A stretch of 5,599 nucleotides of DNA from Chitinophagaceae bacterium (lineage in GTDB: Bacteria; Bacteroidota; Bacteroidia; Chitinophagales; Chitinophagaceae). Below the pieces are notes generated by a model. The model worked only from the letters and a program-made list of their open reading frames with translations, ran no database searches and was not told the DNA's origin. The stretch spans positions 1 to 5,599 of the forward strand of contig JAHEZA010000199.1 in NCBI GenBank assembly GCA_023251335.1, given 5' to 3'. Made by a program: the position numbers and the translations under genes. Positions 1 to 5,585 of the stretch are shown here, in pieces (the stretch's first letter is position 1; every line of letters begins with the position of its first letter).

Positions 1-10
1 ATACCCGTTA

Positions 11-49
11 GTTTAAAAACAAAAATCTTAGAATTTGTTGGTTTACTGT
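11..49 (-). terminator. ACAGTAAA box plus AT-rich hairpin, candidate 3' end of the apbE-SUMF1-Gfo/Idh/MocA unit (copy 1)
   Basis: On the minus strand ACAGTAAACC begins 9 nt after the Gfo/Idh/MocA stop codon. It runs into a 6-bp stem, AACAAA (39-34) pairing with TTTGTT (23-18) around a 10-nt loop, followed by TTTAAAC. Relative to copy 2, the third stem pair is C:G instead of T:A, a compensatory change that supports the pairing being real. Confidence 0.4.
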
Positions 50-58
50 CGCCTCTAT

Positions 59-1390
59 CTAAACATATTTTGTAACTCCTGGTATTGCCGCAGGATAAAT
101 TCCATCCACACCCGGAAGAACAGGGGGCGTTGCATCAAAAGCATATTTTTCAGGCATAATATTGATTCCGGAATTGATCGCTTTATCCCAGTCAATTACC
201 TGTCCTGAGTAAGTGGACAGACGGCCCATTATAGAAGTCATTGTACTCTTGGCGGCCCGTTCAGCATCCCAGAATTTGAATTCGCCTTTTGCGACAGCGG
301 CAAACAATTCATCATGCTCTGCCTGGTAAGGTTGGTTTTCTTTTTTCTTATCAAACTGATAAATGGTTTTTCCTTTGTTGTCGGTGATGCGGGCTTCATC
401 ACAAAAAACTTTTCCTTTGGTGCCAATCAGCAATTCATCCACTTTGCTCATCGTGCCTTTTTGGTGACGGCACTGGCTGTTTAAAATAGCACCGTTTCCA
501 TAATGGAATTCCACAAAATGATGATCAAAAATTTCACCATAATCTTTTCCCTTGCGTACTTCGCGGCCACCCATGCCCTGCGCTTTTTCGGGATAAGCTT
601 CCATCGCCCAATTAATTACATCAAGATTGTGAATATGTTGTTCGGTGATATGATCGCCACAAAGCCAGTTGAAATAATACCAGTTGCGCATTTGGTATTC
701 CATTTCTGTCCATCCCGCCTGGCGCGGATGCACCCAGACGCCGTCGTTATCCCACCATGCCTGTGCGGCCACAATATCGCCGATGACTCCGTCATGAACT
801 CTTTTCATCAGTTCGCGGTAAGAAGTCTGATACCTTCTTTGCAGGCCAACTACCACATTCAATTTTTTTTGCTTCGCAATTTGCGCTGCTGCCAGCACGC
901 GTTGTATGCCCGCCGGATCAGTTGCCACAGGCTTTTCCATAAATATTTGTTTGCCCTGGTTAACCGCTTCTTCAAAATGAATCGGACGGAAACCCGGAGG
1001 CGTTGCCAGGATCACCACATCAGCCAATGCAATAGCCTTTTTATAAGCCTCAAACCCAATGAATTTATTTTCTTCCTTCACATTTACGCGGCTTTTTGTT
1101 TCAGCCATTTCTTCCATAATATTTTTTAAACTATCATCCAGCCGGTCTCTGAAAGCATCAGCCATGGCGATAAGCTGCACATTTTGTTTGGTGCTCAAAG
1201 CCTGAACCGTAGCGCCGGTTCCGCGGCCACCGCAACCGATCAATGCAATTTTAATTACATCATCAGCGCCTGAAAAAAAGTTGGCTTTTGAAAGCATGGG
1301 TGCAGCGAGGAGCCCGCCGGCAAGGAGTGTTGAATTTCTAACAAATTCGCGTCGGGAAGGCAGGTTCTTTTTTGAATGGTCAAGATTCAT
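59..1390 (-). CDS. Tat-exported Gfo/Idh/MocA family NAD(P)-dependent oxidoreductase
   Basis: This 443-residue protein is a sugar- or cyclitol-type dehydrogenase of the Gfo/Idh/MocA superfamily. Seen: a twin-arginine signal, SRREFVR at residues 12-18, followed by a hydrophobic stretch to about residue 32. A Rossmann dinucleotide loop, GCGGRGTG, lies at 52-59. The family's EKP motif is at 152-154 (K153 is the usual catalytic or cofactor-contacting lysine). The C-terminal substrate domain has an HNLD motif at 254-257, with H254 the likely catalytic histidine. The tail, rich in Pro and Gly and ending near IPGVTKYV, resembles a Bacteroidota/Planctomycetota subgroup of the family. Inference: it folds with its nicotinamide cofactor in the cytoplasm, then crosses by Tat to act on a sugar in the periplasm. 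The start is an ATG; the stop is TAG. It lies 78 bp after the SUMF1-like gene and is probably the last gene of a unit beginning with apbE. The substrate cannot be predicted from sequence. Confidence 0.95.
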   Translation of the reverse strand: MNLDHSKKNLPSRREFVRNSTLLAGGLLAAPMLSKANFFSGADDVIKIALIGCGGRGTGATVQALSTKQNVQLIAMADAFRDRLDDSLKNIMEEMAETKSRVNVKEENKFIGFEAYKKAIALADVVILATPPGFRPIHFEEAVNQGKQIFMEKPVATDPAGIQRVLAAAQIAKQKKLNVVVGLQRRYQTSYRELMKRVHDGVIGDIVAAQAWWDNDGVWVHPRQAGWTEMEYQMRNWYYFNWLCGDHITEQHIHNLDVINWAMEAYPEKAQGMGGREVRKGKDYGEIFDHHFVEFHYGNGAILNSQCRHQKGTMSKVDELLIGTKGKVFCDEARITDNKGKTIYQFDKKKENQPYQAEHDELFAAVAKGEFKFWDAERAAKSTMTSIMGRLSTYSGQVIDWDKAINSGINIMPEKYAFDATPPVLPGVDGIYPAAIPGVTKYV

Positions 1391-1468
1391 ACAATTGTAT
1401 TTTGGGATGAATAAAATATTTATGAAATTAAAAGTTGAATGTATCAGTTGTTATTTATTAAATAGTTT

Positions 1469-2440
1469 TTAGTCCAGGTTTAAAGTGCGGTTAAAAAACT
1501 CATCTACTTCTTTTGCCGGAGGCTGTCGAAGCGGGCGCACGATGCGAAAACCAACAAACGGCGCATCAGCAATCCACCATTTACTTTTTGGGATCTGCGG
1601 ATCGCGTGCATTCCATTTGCGGCTGGAAGCGAGCCTTGATGCGCTTCGCAAATCTTTAGCCTCATCACGAAAATGACCTCCTTTCAACGTGATGGGATAT
1701 TTTGTTGTAGCCTGAATAAAAGGGTCTGTGTTATTTTTTTTGATCGTATCAAAATAATTTTTCTTGTATTGGTCTAATGTCCACTCAGCCACGTTTCCAT
1801 ACATATCATACAATCCCCAGGCATTTGGCTTTAGCAATTTTATTTTGTAATATTTGTTATCACTGTTGCCTGCGTACCATCCATAATCTTTTAATTCCTT
1901 TTCATCATCACCAAACGAATATGATTTCTCAGAACCTGCGCGGCACGCGTATTCCCACTCAGCTTCCGTTGGCAAGCGGTAGAAAATGCCGGTTTTGTTA
2001 TAGAGCCATTTGCAATACATTAAAGCTCCATATTGCGTCATACTATTTGCCGGAAAGCCGCCCGCTTTGCCCATACCCAACGTAAAATCAATGTACGGCG
2101 GGCTTGGCCGTGTAACGCCATCGGGCAAAGGCCCTGTGTCGCGGCCTTCATCCAAGAACAATACGTATTCATCATAAGTTACTTCATGCTCTTCTATCCA
2201 GAAGGCGCTTAATTTTACTTCTGTCGCGGGGCCTTCGTCAGGCTGATGTCCTTTTTTATTTTCAGGACTACCCATGATGAAAGAGCCAGCGGGTACTGCA
2301 ATCATTTTAAACGAAACTTCGGTTCCAGGAATGGATTGTTCATAAGTTTTAAAATTATTGATTGAATAACTTTGTGCAGAAACATTTATTATGCTAATAG
2401 CAAATACAAGAAAGATGAACGCAGTTATTTTTTCAAACAT
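1469..2440 (-). CDS. secreted SUMF1/formylglycine-generating-enzyme-fold protein, probably non-catalytic
   Basis: A 323-residue protein with a Sec signal peptide (residues 1-22, cleavage likely after VSA) and one SUMF1/FGE-sulfatase domain (about 44-303). Seen: the domain opening PAGSFIMGS (about 50-58), the RLPTEAEWEYACRAG block (155-169), GNVAEW (215-220) and the closing VGFRIVRP (296-303). FGE oxidises a sulfatase cysteine to formylglycine using a cysteine pair late in the domain. Here that region (about 254-275, after LKGG) has no cysteine; the only cysteines, C143 and C166, lie elsewhere. Sulfatase activation is therefore unlikely; binding or structural roles, as in the gliding proteins GldJ and GldK, are alternatives, but it has no lipobox. 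The ATG at 2440 was chosen over an in-frame TTG at 2485 because it places the signal peptide exactly at the N terminus. It starts 57 bp after apbE ends, so co-transcription is likely. Confidence 0.9.
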   Translation of the reverse strand: MFEKITAFIFLVFAISIINVSAQSYSINNFKTYEQSIPGTEVSFKMIAVPAGSFIMGSPENKKGHQPDEGPATEVKLSAFWIEEHEVTYDEYVLFLDEGRDTGPLPDGVTRPSPPYIDFTLGMGKAGGFPANSMTQYGALMYCKWLYNKTGIFYRLPTEAEWEYACRAGSEKSYSFGDDEKELKDYGWYAGNSDNKYYKIKLLKPNAWGLYDMYGNVAEWTLDQYKKNYFDTIKKNNTDPFIQATTKYPITLKGGHFRDEAKDLRSASRLASSRKWNARDPQIPKSKWWIADAPFVGFRIVRPLRQPPAKEVDEFFNRTLNLD

Positions 2441-2497
2441 ACCAGGACAAACGTTTTGCTGATGAAGATAAATAATTAAACACAAAGAATTTGATTT

Positions 2498-3523
2498 TTA
2501 ATCCCCGAAATAATTTTTAAAATTGGCAGAACTTTTTTGAACTAATTTTCCATCTTTCATTTCAGAAATTAACAAAGCAGCGCCGGGAAATTTTTTTATT
2601 AATTGAAAAGATTTTTTTTCTGGTAAAACACTGCAAGCCGTGGCCAGCCAGTCGGAAATGGTGGCGTCTTTTGCAATCGCCGTTACATTCCGCTGCCACG
2701 TAATTCCCAGGCCCGTTTTAGGATCAATAATGTGTGAATACCGTTTTCCATTGATATCCAAATGCTGGTAAATATCGCCGGAAGTGGCCACAGATGTGTT
2801 TTTAAGCAATAACAGTTGCGATATCAATTCTTCTTTTTCTTCCGGCACCGTGATGCCTATGCGCCAGCCATCTCTACCCGGCGGCGGCTCGCCTATCGCT
2901 ATTTTGCCACCGGCATTTACCATGGCAGATCTAAATCCTTTTGATTGAATAACGTGCAATGCTGCTTGCGCCACATAGCCCTTCCCCAGTCCGCCCAAGT
3001 CCAATTGCATTCCCTTTTTTTCCAACCAAACAGATCGTTGATCTTCGTTTAAATGAATATATTTATAACCCACTTTCTCCATCGCGTTTTTAAGTGAATC
3101 GGGATTGGGTAATTTTTTTTCTTTGCGCGCTATTCGCCAAAGGTTTACTACCGGCCCCATGCTTATATCATAACTTCCATGGCTCAGCCTGGCTGCATTT
3201 AAAGAATATTTTAAAATCTCAAACAAAGCCGCGGATACAGGCACATAGCGGTTTTGTCCACTGGTCGCGTTCAAACGATTCAGTTCACTGCTGTCTATAT
3301 AATCACTAAAAATAGCATTGAGTGAATCGGCACAATGGAAAGCCAATTCCGCAACCTCAACAGCTTTGGCTGAATCGTTTGCAAAAACGGAAATGGTAAA
3401 AGGCGATCCCATTTCGGGCTTTTCAAAAACAAATTTTTGCTGGCCGAATAGAACCTGCGAGGACAACAAACCCACAATGAAAAAGATGGAAATTAATTTT
3501 AAGATTATCGTGCTAACAATCAT
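2498..3523 (-). CDS. apbE: exported FAD:protein FMN transferase (ApbE family)
   Basis: ApbE enzymes take FMN from FAD and attach it by a phosphoester bond to a Thr or Ser of extracytoplasmic proteins such as NqrB, NqrC, RnfG and FMN-binding-domain proteins, using Mg2+. This 341-residue protein has the full set of family motifs: YDISMGPVVNLW (118-129), DLGGLGKGY (175-183), VNAGG (202-206), TSGD with a following Tyr (247-252), HIIDPKTG (264-271) and the metal-site motif DWLAT (D291, T295). Residues 1 to about 27 form a Sec signal peptide without a lipobox cysteine, so it is predicted to be a soluble periplasmic protein rather than a lipoprotein. It starts at the only N-terminal ATG. It is the first gene of a probable unit with the SUMF1-like and Gfo/Idh/MocA genes. 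None of the window's proteins carries a convincing flavinylation motif, so its substrate lies elsewhere. Confidence 0.96.
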   Translation of the reverse strand: MIVSTIILKLISIFFIVGLLSSQVLFGQQKFVFEKPEMGSPFTISVFANDSAKAVEVAELAFHCADSLNAIFSDYIDSSELNRLNATSGQNRYVPVSAALFEILKYSLNAARLSHGSYDISMGPVVNLWRIARKEKKLPNPDSLKNAMEKVGYKYIHLNEDQRSVWLEKKGMQLDLGGLGKGYVAQAALHVIQSKGFRSAMVNAGGKIAIGEPPPGRDGWRIGITVPEEKEELISQLLLLKNTSVATSGDIYQHLDINGKRYSHIIDPKTGLGITWQRNVTAIAKDATISDWLATACSVLPEKKSFQLIKKFPGAALLISEMKDGKLVQKSSANFKNYFGD

Positions 3524-3546
3524 CCAATATTTTTTGCATTCAGTAA

Positions 3547-3588
3547 GTTTTTAAAAATAAAAATTCGGGATTTTTATTGGTTTACTGT
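3547..3588 (-). terminator. ACAGTAAA box plus AT-rich hairpin, candidate 3' end of the TIM-barrel gene (copy 2)
   Basis: On the minus strand ACAGTAAACC leads into a perfect 9-bp stem: AATAAAAAT (3578-3570) pairs with ATTTTTATT (3564-3556) around the 5-nt loop CCCGA. TTTAAAAAC follows, so the descending arm is T-rich and ends in T. It lies 45 nt after the stop of the TIM-barrel gene and about 24 nt before the apbE ATG. It is the best-formed of the three related elements. Confidence 0.45.
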
Positions 3589-3595
3589 TTTTTTA

Positions 3596-3620
3596 ATCAT
3601 GAAAATTGTGATTTTCTGAT
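3596..3620. repeat. imperfect inverted repeat after the TIM-barrel gene
   Basis: GAAAAT (3601-3606) and ATTTTC (3611-3616) pair around TGTG, and ATCA (3596-3599) pairs with TGAT (3617-3620) across one bulged base, giving 10 bp in all. It sits 13 nt after the gene's stop codon. On the minus strand the bases following it are mostly A, not T, so it does not look like an intrinsic terminator for that gene. It may instead protect the 3' end of the transcript. Confidence 0.3.
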
Positions 3621-3633
3621 TGATAACTGTTCA

Positions 3634-4584
3634 TTACAGAAAATTATCAGAATCCCTGTAAGCTTTTATCAGCGCCATTTCTCCTTCTCTTCCCGGAATT
3701 GAGTTGCCATGTTCCATTCCTAAAATTCCTTTGTAGCCTTTACTATGCAAATACTTAAAAATATTTTTGTAATTGATCTCCCCGGTGGTTGGTTCGTTCC
3801 TTCCCGGATTATCGCCGATCTGGAAATAAGCGATTTCGTCATATGCATAATTGATGTGATTGATCAGGTTTCCTTCGTTCTTTTGCATATGATAGATATC
3901 ATATAAAATTTTGCATGATGGGCTGTTAACGGCCTTACAGATTTCGTAAGTCTGGTCTGACGTGCGAAGAAAAAGATTAGGCGTATCGCTCAAGGCCTCC
4001 AGCACCATCACAATATTATGCGGCTCCAATATTTCCGCGCCCTTGCGCAACGCTTCAATCACATTGCCTGTTTGAATTCCTATCGGAAGATTTCTTTGAA
4101 AATCGCCGGGCACTACGGTTGTTAATTTGCCGTTGATTCTTTTTGAAACTTCTACAGCCTGGCGGCAACCTTTTAAAAATATATCAACGTATTCCTGCTT
4201 GCCGGCAGCGAGCGTGTTGGCGCCGTTGCCTCCTTTATCAAGCACAAAAACACCCATACTCATTCCCAATTTTGCAAGTGTATCTCCAATCTTTTGTTGT
4301 TCAGCAACAGGCCTTCCGCTCATGCCATTATCTTCAATAGCGCGAAAGCCCATATCGTAGGCATATTTTATCTGGTCAACGAAATCACTACCTCCATTGT
4401 TTTTAAACATGCCATCATGGATGGCGTAGTTCATGTTAAAAGGCGGCTCAGCAGCAATACCGTTGTTCTTCTTTTCTGAAAAAATATTTTTCTCTTTGCG
4501 GATACCAGATGCTGTAGCCAGCCCTGTTGTGAAAACAGAAGCGCCCGCCAACATTGCCTGCTGCATAAAATTTCTTCTTTTCAT
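3634..4584 (-). CDS. Tat-exported TIM-barrel sugar isomerase/epimerase, hydroxypyruvate-isomerase-like
   Basis: A 316-residue xylose-isomerase-like TIM-barrel (AP endonuclease family 2 fold) protein, closest in motif style to hydroxypyruvate isomerase family proteins, which interconvert hydroxypyruvate and tartronate semialdehyde. Seen: a Tat-type N terminus, KRRNFMQQ, then a short hydrophobic segment to about residue 25. The body has DNGMSGRPV (about 85-93) and VVPGDF (157-162). Likely metal or catalytic positions are E196 (VMVLE), D229 and H232 (YDIYHMQ), Q255 (FQIGD) and E291 (GMEHG). These fit the usual Glu-Asp-His/Gln-Glu divalent-metal site. The Tat signal places it in the periplasm, unlike classical cytoplasmic Hyi, so the true substrate may be a different keto-sugar. 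The ATG at 4584 was preferred over an in-frame TTG at 4602 because it sets the twin arginines at residues 3-4. It is probably a single-gene unit: the flanking gaps are 280 and 110 bp. Confidence 0.92.
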   Translation of the reverse strand: MKRRNFMQQAMLAGASVFTTGLATASGIRKEKNIFSEKKNNGIAAEPPFNMNYAIHDGMFKNNGGSDFVDQIKYAYDMGFRAIEDNGMSGRPVAEQQKIGDTLAKLGMSMGVFVLDKGGNGANTLAAGKQEYVDIFLKGCRQAVEVSKRINGKLTTVVPGDFQRNLPIGIQTGNVIEALRKGAEILEPHNIVMVLEALSDTPNLFLRTSDQTYEICKAVNSPSCKILYDIYHMQKNEGNLINHINYAYDEIAYFQIGDNPGRNEPTTGEINYKNIFKYLHSKGYKGILGMEHGNSIPGREGEMALIKAYRDSDNFL

Positions 4585-4634
4585 ATCAAGTGTTTTAGCC
4601 AAACAATTTAAGACAATCTTTTTGAAAAGGAACC

Positions 4635-4642
4635 TAAATGTA
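4635..4642 (-). promoter_or_regulatory. possible -7 element for the TIM-barrel gene
   Basis: On the minus strand TACATTTA matches the Bacteroidota -7 consensus TAnnTTTG except for the last base. A start of transcription near 4628 would give a 5' leader of roughly 44 nt to the ATG at 4584. No convincing TTTG is seen at the -33 position, so this is only the best candidate in the 280-bp spacer, the rest of which shows no gene. Confidence 0.2.
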
Positions 4643-4703
4643 TTTTAATAATAAATTTATTCGCCCGCTTATTTAAACGCGCTCATGTATCAATATGCCA
4701 GAT

Positions 4704-4746
4704 GAATTAACAGAATAAGAATCTGAATTATTTGTTGCTTTACTGT
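4704..4746 (-). terminator. ACAGTAAA box plus AT-rich hairpin, candidate 3' end of the tpx unit (copy 3)
   Basis: On the minus strand the element begins ACAGTAAAGC and continues into a stem: AACAAATAA (4736-4728) pairs with TTATT-C-TGTT (4718-4709), giving 9 bp with one bulged base and a 9-nt loop. It resembles the elements at 3547-3588 and 11-49 in the leading box and stem placement. It lies 118 nt after the tpx stop and 119 nt before the next gene's ATG. No long T tract follows, so classical intrinsic termination is uncertain. Confidence 0.35.
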
Positions 4747-4826
4747 GAACTGATAAAGCCAATTCTATTTCCACAATACAGGATTATAATAGCCCGCAAA
4801 GCAACAGAGCAGAAATTATTTTTATC

Positions 4827-4850
4827 GGCGGATATGTATTCAAAGCCGCC
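4827..4850 (-). terminator. weak GC-rich hairpin after tpx
   Basis: On the minus strand GGCGG (4850-4846) and CCGCC (4831-4827) can pair across a 14-nt loop, 14 nt after the tpx stop. An outer GCAGA and TCTGC could also pair around it at 4858-4854 and 4813-4809. The sequence after the inner stem is GATAAAAATAA, with no T tract, so at most it is a weak terminator or 3' stabiliser. Confidence 0.2.
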
Positions 4851-4864
4851 ATCTCTGCGAACCA

Positions 4865-5392
4865 TTATTTCACTGCTTTCAAGGCCGCCGCATAATCAGG
4901 CTCCTGGGCTATTTCAGGTACTTGTTCTTCATAAACAATTTTACCTTCAGGATTTACAATGATCACTGCGCGGCTTAACAAACCTCTCATCGGGCCATCA
5001 GCCATCAGTACCCCATACTCGTGGCCGAAATCATTTCTGAAATCGGAAAGCATCACTACATTGTCAATGCCTTCAGCACCACAAAATGCTTTTTGTGCAA
5101 AGGGTAAATCTTTAGAAATACAAAGTACTGTTGTGTTTTTTAAGCTGGCTGCATCTTTATTAAATTCTCTAACAGATTTAGCGCATATACCTGTGTTGAC
5201 GCTGGGAAAAATATTCATTATTAAATTCTTTCCTTTAAAATCTGCCAGCGTTTTTTCATTTAGCGAAATGTCTGTCAACGTGAAATCTTTGATTTCTGTA
5301 CCCACGGCTGGCAGCTTTCCTACTGTATGGACTGTTTTGCCGTGTAATGTAATTGCAGTGCCATTATCGCTTTCAACGTTTGAATTTGTCAT
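4865..5392 (-). CDS. tpx: thiol peroxidase (Tpx), atypical 2-Cys peroxiredoxin
   Basis: Tpx reduces hydrogen peroxide and alkyl hydroperoxides with thioredoxin as electron donor. This 175-residue protein (E. coli Tpx is 168) has the peroxidatic cysteine C70 in PSVNTGICAKSVREFN, with active-site T67, and the resolving cysteine C104 in DLPFAQKAFCGAEG. R141 in LLSRAV is the likely active-site arginine, and C91 matches a further cysteine common in the family. The N terminus (residues 1-11, MTNSNVESDNG) is a polar Asn/Ser-rich extension before the usual first strand (TAITLHGKTV). The annotated ATG has an in-frame TAA five codons upstream, so the present frame cannot extend further. However, the preceding 117 bases contain a frame-broken, lipoprotein-like leader in register with this gene (see the entry at 5396-5509). 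If the current start is used, the enzyme is cytoplasmic. It is probably transcribed alone from the promoter near 5540. Confidence 0.96.
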   Translation of the reverse strand: MTNSNVESDNGTAITLHGKTVHTVGKLPAVGTEIKDFTLTDISLNEKTLADFKGKNLIMNIFPSVNTGICAKSVREFNKDAASLKNTTVLCISKDLPFAQKAFCGAEGIDNVVMLSDFRNDFGHEYGVLMADGPMRGLLSRAVIIVNPEGKIVYEEQVPEIAQEPDYAAALKAVK

Positions 5393-5395
5393 GTT

Positions 5396-5509
5396 TGATG
5401 TTTTTTATTTTCAGATTGATTATTTTGTGTGCTACAGCCTCTTACCAATAAAATTAAGGCAAAGCCAGAGATAAAATTTTGAATATTGGTACCGGGTTTT
5501 TTTAAACAT
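5396..5509 (-). other. frame-broken lipoprotein-like leader in register with tpx
   Basis: The ATG at 5509 lies exactly 39 codons upstream of the tpx ATG, in the same frame. Read literally it gives a 25-codon peptide beginning MFKKTRYQ that stops at 5432. If one A is dropped from the A7 run (5497-5503), the reading becomes MFKKPGTNIQ, then hydrophobic FISGFALILLV, then RGC and a polar CSTQNNQSENKK. Adding one A to the A6 run (5401-5406) carries this straight into the tpx N terminus. The result would have a basic start, a hydrophobic core, a cysteine and an Asn/Ser/Gln linker, as expected of a lipoprotein; Arg just before the Gly-Cys is unusual for a lipobox. The shifted frame is open throughout. 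Two compensating homopolymer changes suggest sequencing error or recent decay, but coincidence is possible. Confidence 0.35.
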
Positions 5510-5532
5510 CCTGCCGATTCAATTTTGTAGCG

Positions 5533-5540
5533 CAAAAGTA
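5533..5540 (-). promoter_or_regulatory. Bacteroidota-type -7 promoter element for tpx
   Basis: Read on the minus strand this is TACTTTTG, a full match to the Bacteroidota housekeeping -7 consensus TAnnTTTG. No good TTTG is seen at the expected -33 distance; the nearest T-rich stretch (GTTTTTAA) lies slightly too far upstream. Transcription would start near 5526-5528. That leaves only 17-19 nt before the ATG at 5509 but about 135 nt before the annotated tpx ATG, which favours the upstream ATG as the original start. Confidence 0.5.
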
Positions 5541-5546
5541 CCGGGA

Positions 5547-5564
5547 AATAAAGTAGTCTTTATT
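5547..5564. promoter_or_regulatory. inverted repeat between the -7 and -33 regions of the tpx promoter, possible operator
   Basis: AATAAAG and CTTTATT form a perfect 7-bp inverted repeat around the 4-base spacer TAGT. It lies just upstream of the TACTTTTG element, where a bound regulator would block RNA polymerase. The size fits a dimeric repressor site, but it matches no regulator consensus I can name with confidence. Dyads this short arise by chance fairly often in AT-rich DNA. Confidence 0.25.
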
Positions 5565-5573
5565 AAAAACACA

Positions 5574-5585
5574 CATTAGCTAATG
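5574..5585. promoter_or_regulatory. 12-bp perfect palindrome upstream of the tpx promoter
   Basis: CATTAGCTAATG is a perfect 12-bp palindrome about 34 bp upstream of the -7 element. Its position suits an activator or a second regulator site. The window ends 14 bases further on, so it may instead belong to a neighbouring gene outside the view. Confidence 0.2.

Noticed and set aside
503..1129. A 208-codon open frame on the plus strand, antisense to the Gfo/Idh/MocA gene
   Set aside because: It lies wholly within a gene with clear family motifs. Its translation has no recognisable domain and an odd composition typical of an antisense shadow.
1208..1228. GTGAT in the Gfo/Idh/MocA protein (residues 57-61) as a possible ApbE flavinylation site
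   Set aside because: It belongs to the glycine-rich Rossmann loop that binds the dinucleotide and lacks the Asp expected upstream of a flavinylated Thr.
1391..1398. TACAATTG just upstream of the Gfo/Idh/MocA gene as a -7 promoter element
   Set aside because: It touches the start codon, leaving no room for a leader, and does not match TAnnTTTG in spacing.
2441..2485. A 15-residue N-terminal extension of the SUMF1-like protein from a TTG codon at 2485
   Set aside because: The extension would bury the signal peptide behind a polar segment. The ATG at 2440 puts the signal peptide at the N terminus.
2441..2497. A promoter between apbE and the SUMF1-like gene (TTCTTTG on the minus strand)
   Set aside because: It lacks the TA of the -7 element and there is no -33 partner; the short gap fits co-transcription better.
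4585..4602. A 6-residue extension of the TIM-barrel protein from a TTG codon at 4602
   Set aside because: The ATG at 4584 directly precedes the twin-arginine motif and is the stronger start.
4959..5474. A 171-codon open frame on the plus strand across tpx
   Set aside because: It is antisense to tpx, which has both catalytic cysteines in canonical motifs; the plus-strand translation resembles no family.
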